A stretch of 64,000 bases of DNA from Bifidobacterium tissieri (lineage in GTDB: Bacteria > Actinomycetota > Actinomycetes > Actinomycetales > Bifidobacteriaceae), in NCBI RefSeq assembly GCF_002259645.1, contig NZ_MWWV01000004.1, positions 310,001 to 374,000 on the forward strand, in the 5' to 3' direction. This document shows, piece by piece, positions 63,673 through 64,000 of the stretch. Made by a program: the position numbers and the translations under genes. How positions within the stretch are numbered: position 1 is the stretch's first letter; every line of letters begins with the position of its first letter. Below the pieces are notes generated by a model. It searched no databases. It was not told where the DNA came from and worked only from the letters and a program-made list of their open reading frames with translations.

Positions 63673-64000
63673 TCAGTGCGAGAGGGTGTCGTAGTAGTAG
63701 CAGCTCCATGGCTGCACCTCCAATCCCTTGATGTCCGGTTGTTTCGCGACGATCACCTTGTTGGCGTTGAGCACCACGTATGGCACTTCGTCTGACAGGT
63801 AGTCGTCGATCTGTTGCACGATCTGCTGTTTGGCCGCGGTATCGGCGCTTTCCTTGTACGAGGCGATAAGACCGGCGAGAGTATTGGTGTCCATCTGGGC
63901 ATACAGCATCTTGGTGCTTACCACATAGGACGGTGCATCAATCAGGTCCGGGGAATTCGCATTAGTGGCGAAGGTGCTCATGTCGAACGTGCCGGCCGAC
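63673..64000 (-). CDS. Family-5 substrate-binding protein (partial, C-terminal end)
   Basis: Only the last 109 residues or so are in the window; the gene continues past 64000. The visible part (DTNTLAGLIASYKESADTAAKQQIVQQIDDYLSDEVPYVVLNANKVIVAKQPDIKGLEVQPW) is the C-terminal helix-and-strand region of DppA/OppA-type binding proteins. Just upstream of dppB-like in the operon. Substrate unknown; a peptide, or an amine or guanidino compound such as agmatine given the context (inference). Confidence 0.8.
   Translation of the reverse strand, partial: SAGTFDMSTFATNANSPDLIDAPSYVVSTKMLYAQMDTNTLAGLIASYKESADTAAKQQIVQQIDDYLSDEVPYVVLNANKVIVAKQPDIKGLEVQPWSCYYYDTLSH

Overview
The window is one continuous piece of a high-G+C actinobacterial chromosome, most likely Bifidobacterium or a close relative. 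Reasons: the order rpmE-prfA-prmC...tsaC-wecA-(AtpI-like), an actinobacterial-type oligoribonuclease, a LacI / GH13 alpha-glucosidase / MFS sugar locus of bifidobacterial style, G/C-rich third codon positions, and no heme genes beside the GSA-aminomutase-like protein. No rRNA, intact tRNA, transposase, prophage or CRISPR array was seen.

Layout. 1-8.4 kb: end of a sugar ABC permease, a GH172 (DUF2961) enzyme, several uncharacterised proteins, and two SWIM-type paralogues bracketed by a pair of 217-bp direct repeats. 8.6-11.6 kb: a DUF1851/Tdi1-like protein, a nitrilase-family amidase, and a Ser/Thr kinase paired with a zinc-ribbon protein. 12.2-28.2 kb: an amino-acid fermentation island. On + are a radical-SAM activase, a 57-aa small protein and a glycyl-radical enzyme whose residues fit trans-4-hydroxy-L-proline dehydratase (HypD). 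On - are proline racemase (PrdF), a TetR regulator, D-proline reductase (PrdB, a small prd-cluster protein, the PrdA proprotein, PrdC) and a polar amino-acid ABC transporter. The predicted route is hydroxyproline -> pyrroline-5-carboxylate -> (P5C reductase, not in the window) L-proline -> D-proline -> 5-aminovalerate. That is a Stickland-type electron sink, and PrdB here has Cys where the clostridial enzyme has selenocysteine.

28.5-36.6 kb: orn; a LacI-controlled alpha-glucosidase plus MFS transporter with recognisable promoter and operators; an exported arylsulfotransferase; a small zinc-ribbon protein; a fold-back DNA element. 36.9-49.7 kb: housekeeping genes (guaB, AtpI-like, wecA, tsaC, prmC, prfA, rpmE) interrupted by a two-component system facing an ABC transporter, and by an acetyltransferase.

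49.8-64.0 kb: a long same-strand run for polyamine metabolism. It has an oligopeptide-type ABC transporter (binding protein cut by the window end), agmatine deiminase and N-carbamoylputrescine amidase (agmatine -> putrescine), a YtcJ-like amidohydrolase, PotABCD, and a class-III aminotransferase. potC carries an in-frame TAA at a conserved Tyr position. The transcript ends in a terminator whose hairpin imitates a tRNA T-arm.

Stretches above 300 bp without a gene: 8140-8589 (mainly the second 217-bp repeat), 11632-12166 (three hairpin units and a 12-bp palindrome), 13403-13757 (two 18-bp direct repeats), 16185-17099 (hairpins, terminator, fold-back element; nothing seen after 16867), 20109-20425 (a GC-rich hairpin at 20278-20315 and two direct repeats), 28201-28531, 30336-30865, 34058-34452 and 36556-36883 (regulatory sites and terminators as listed).
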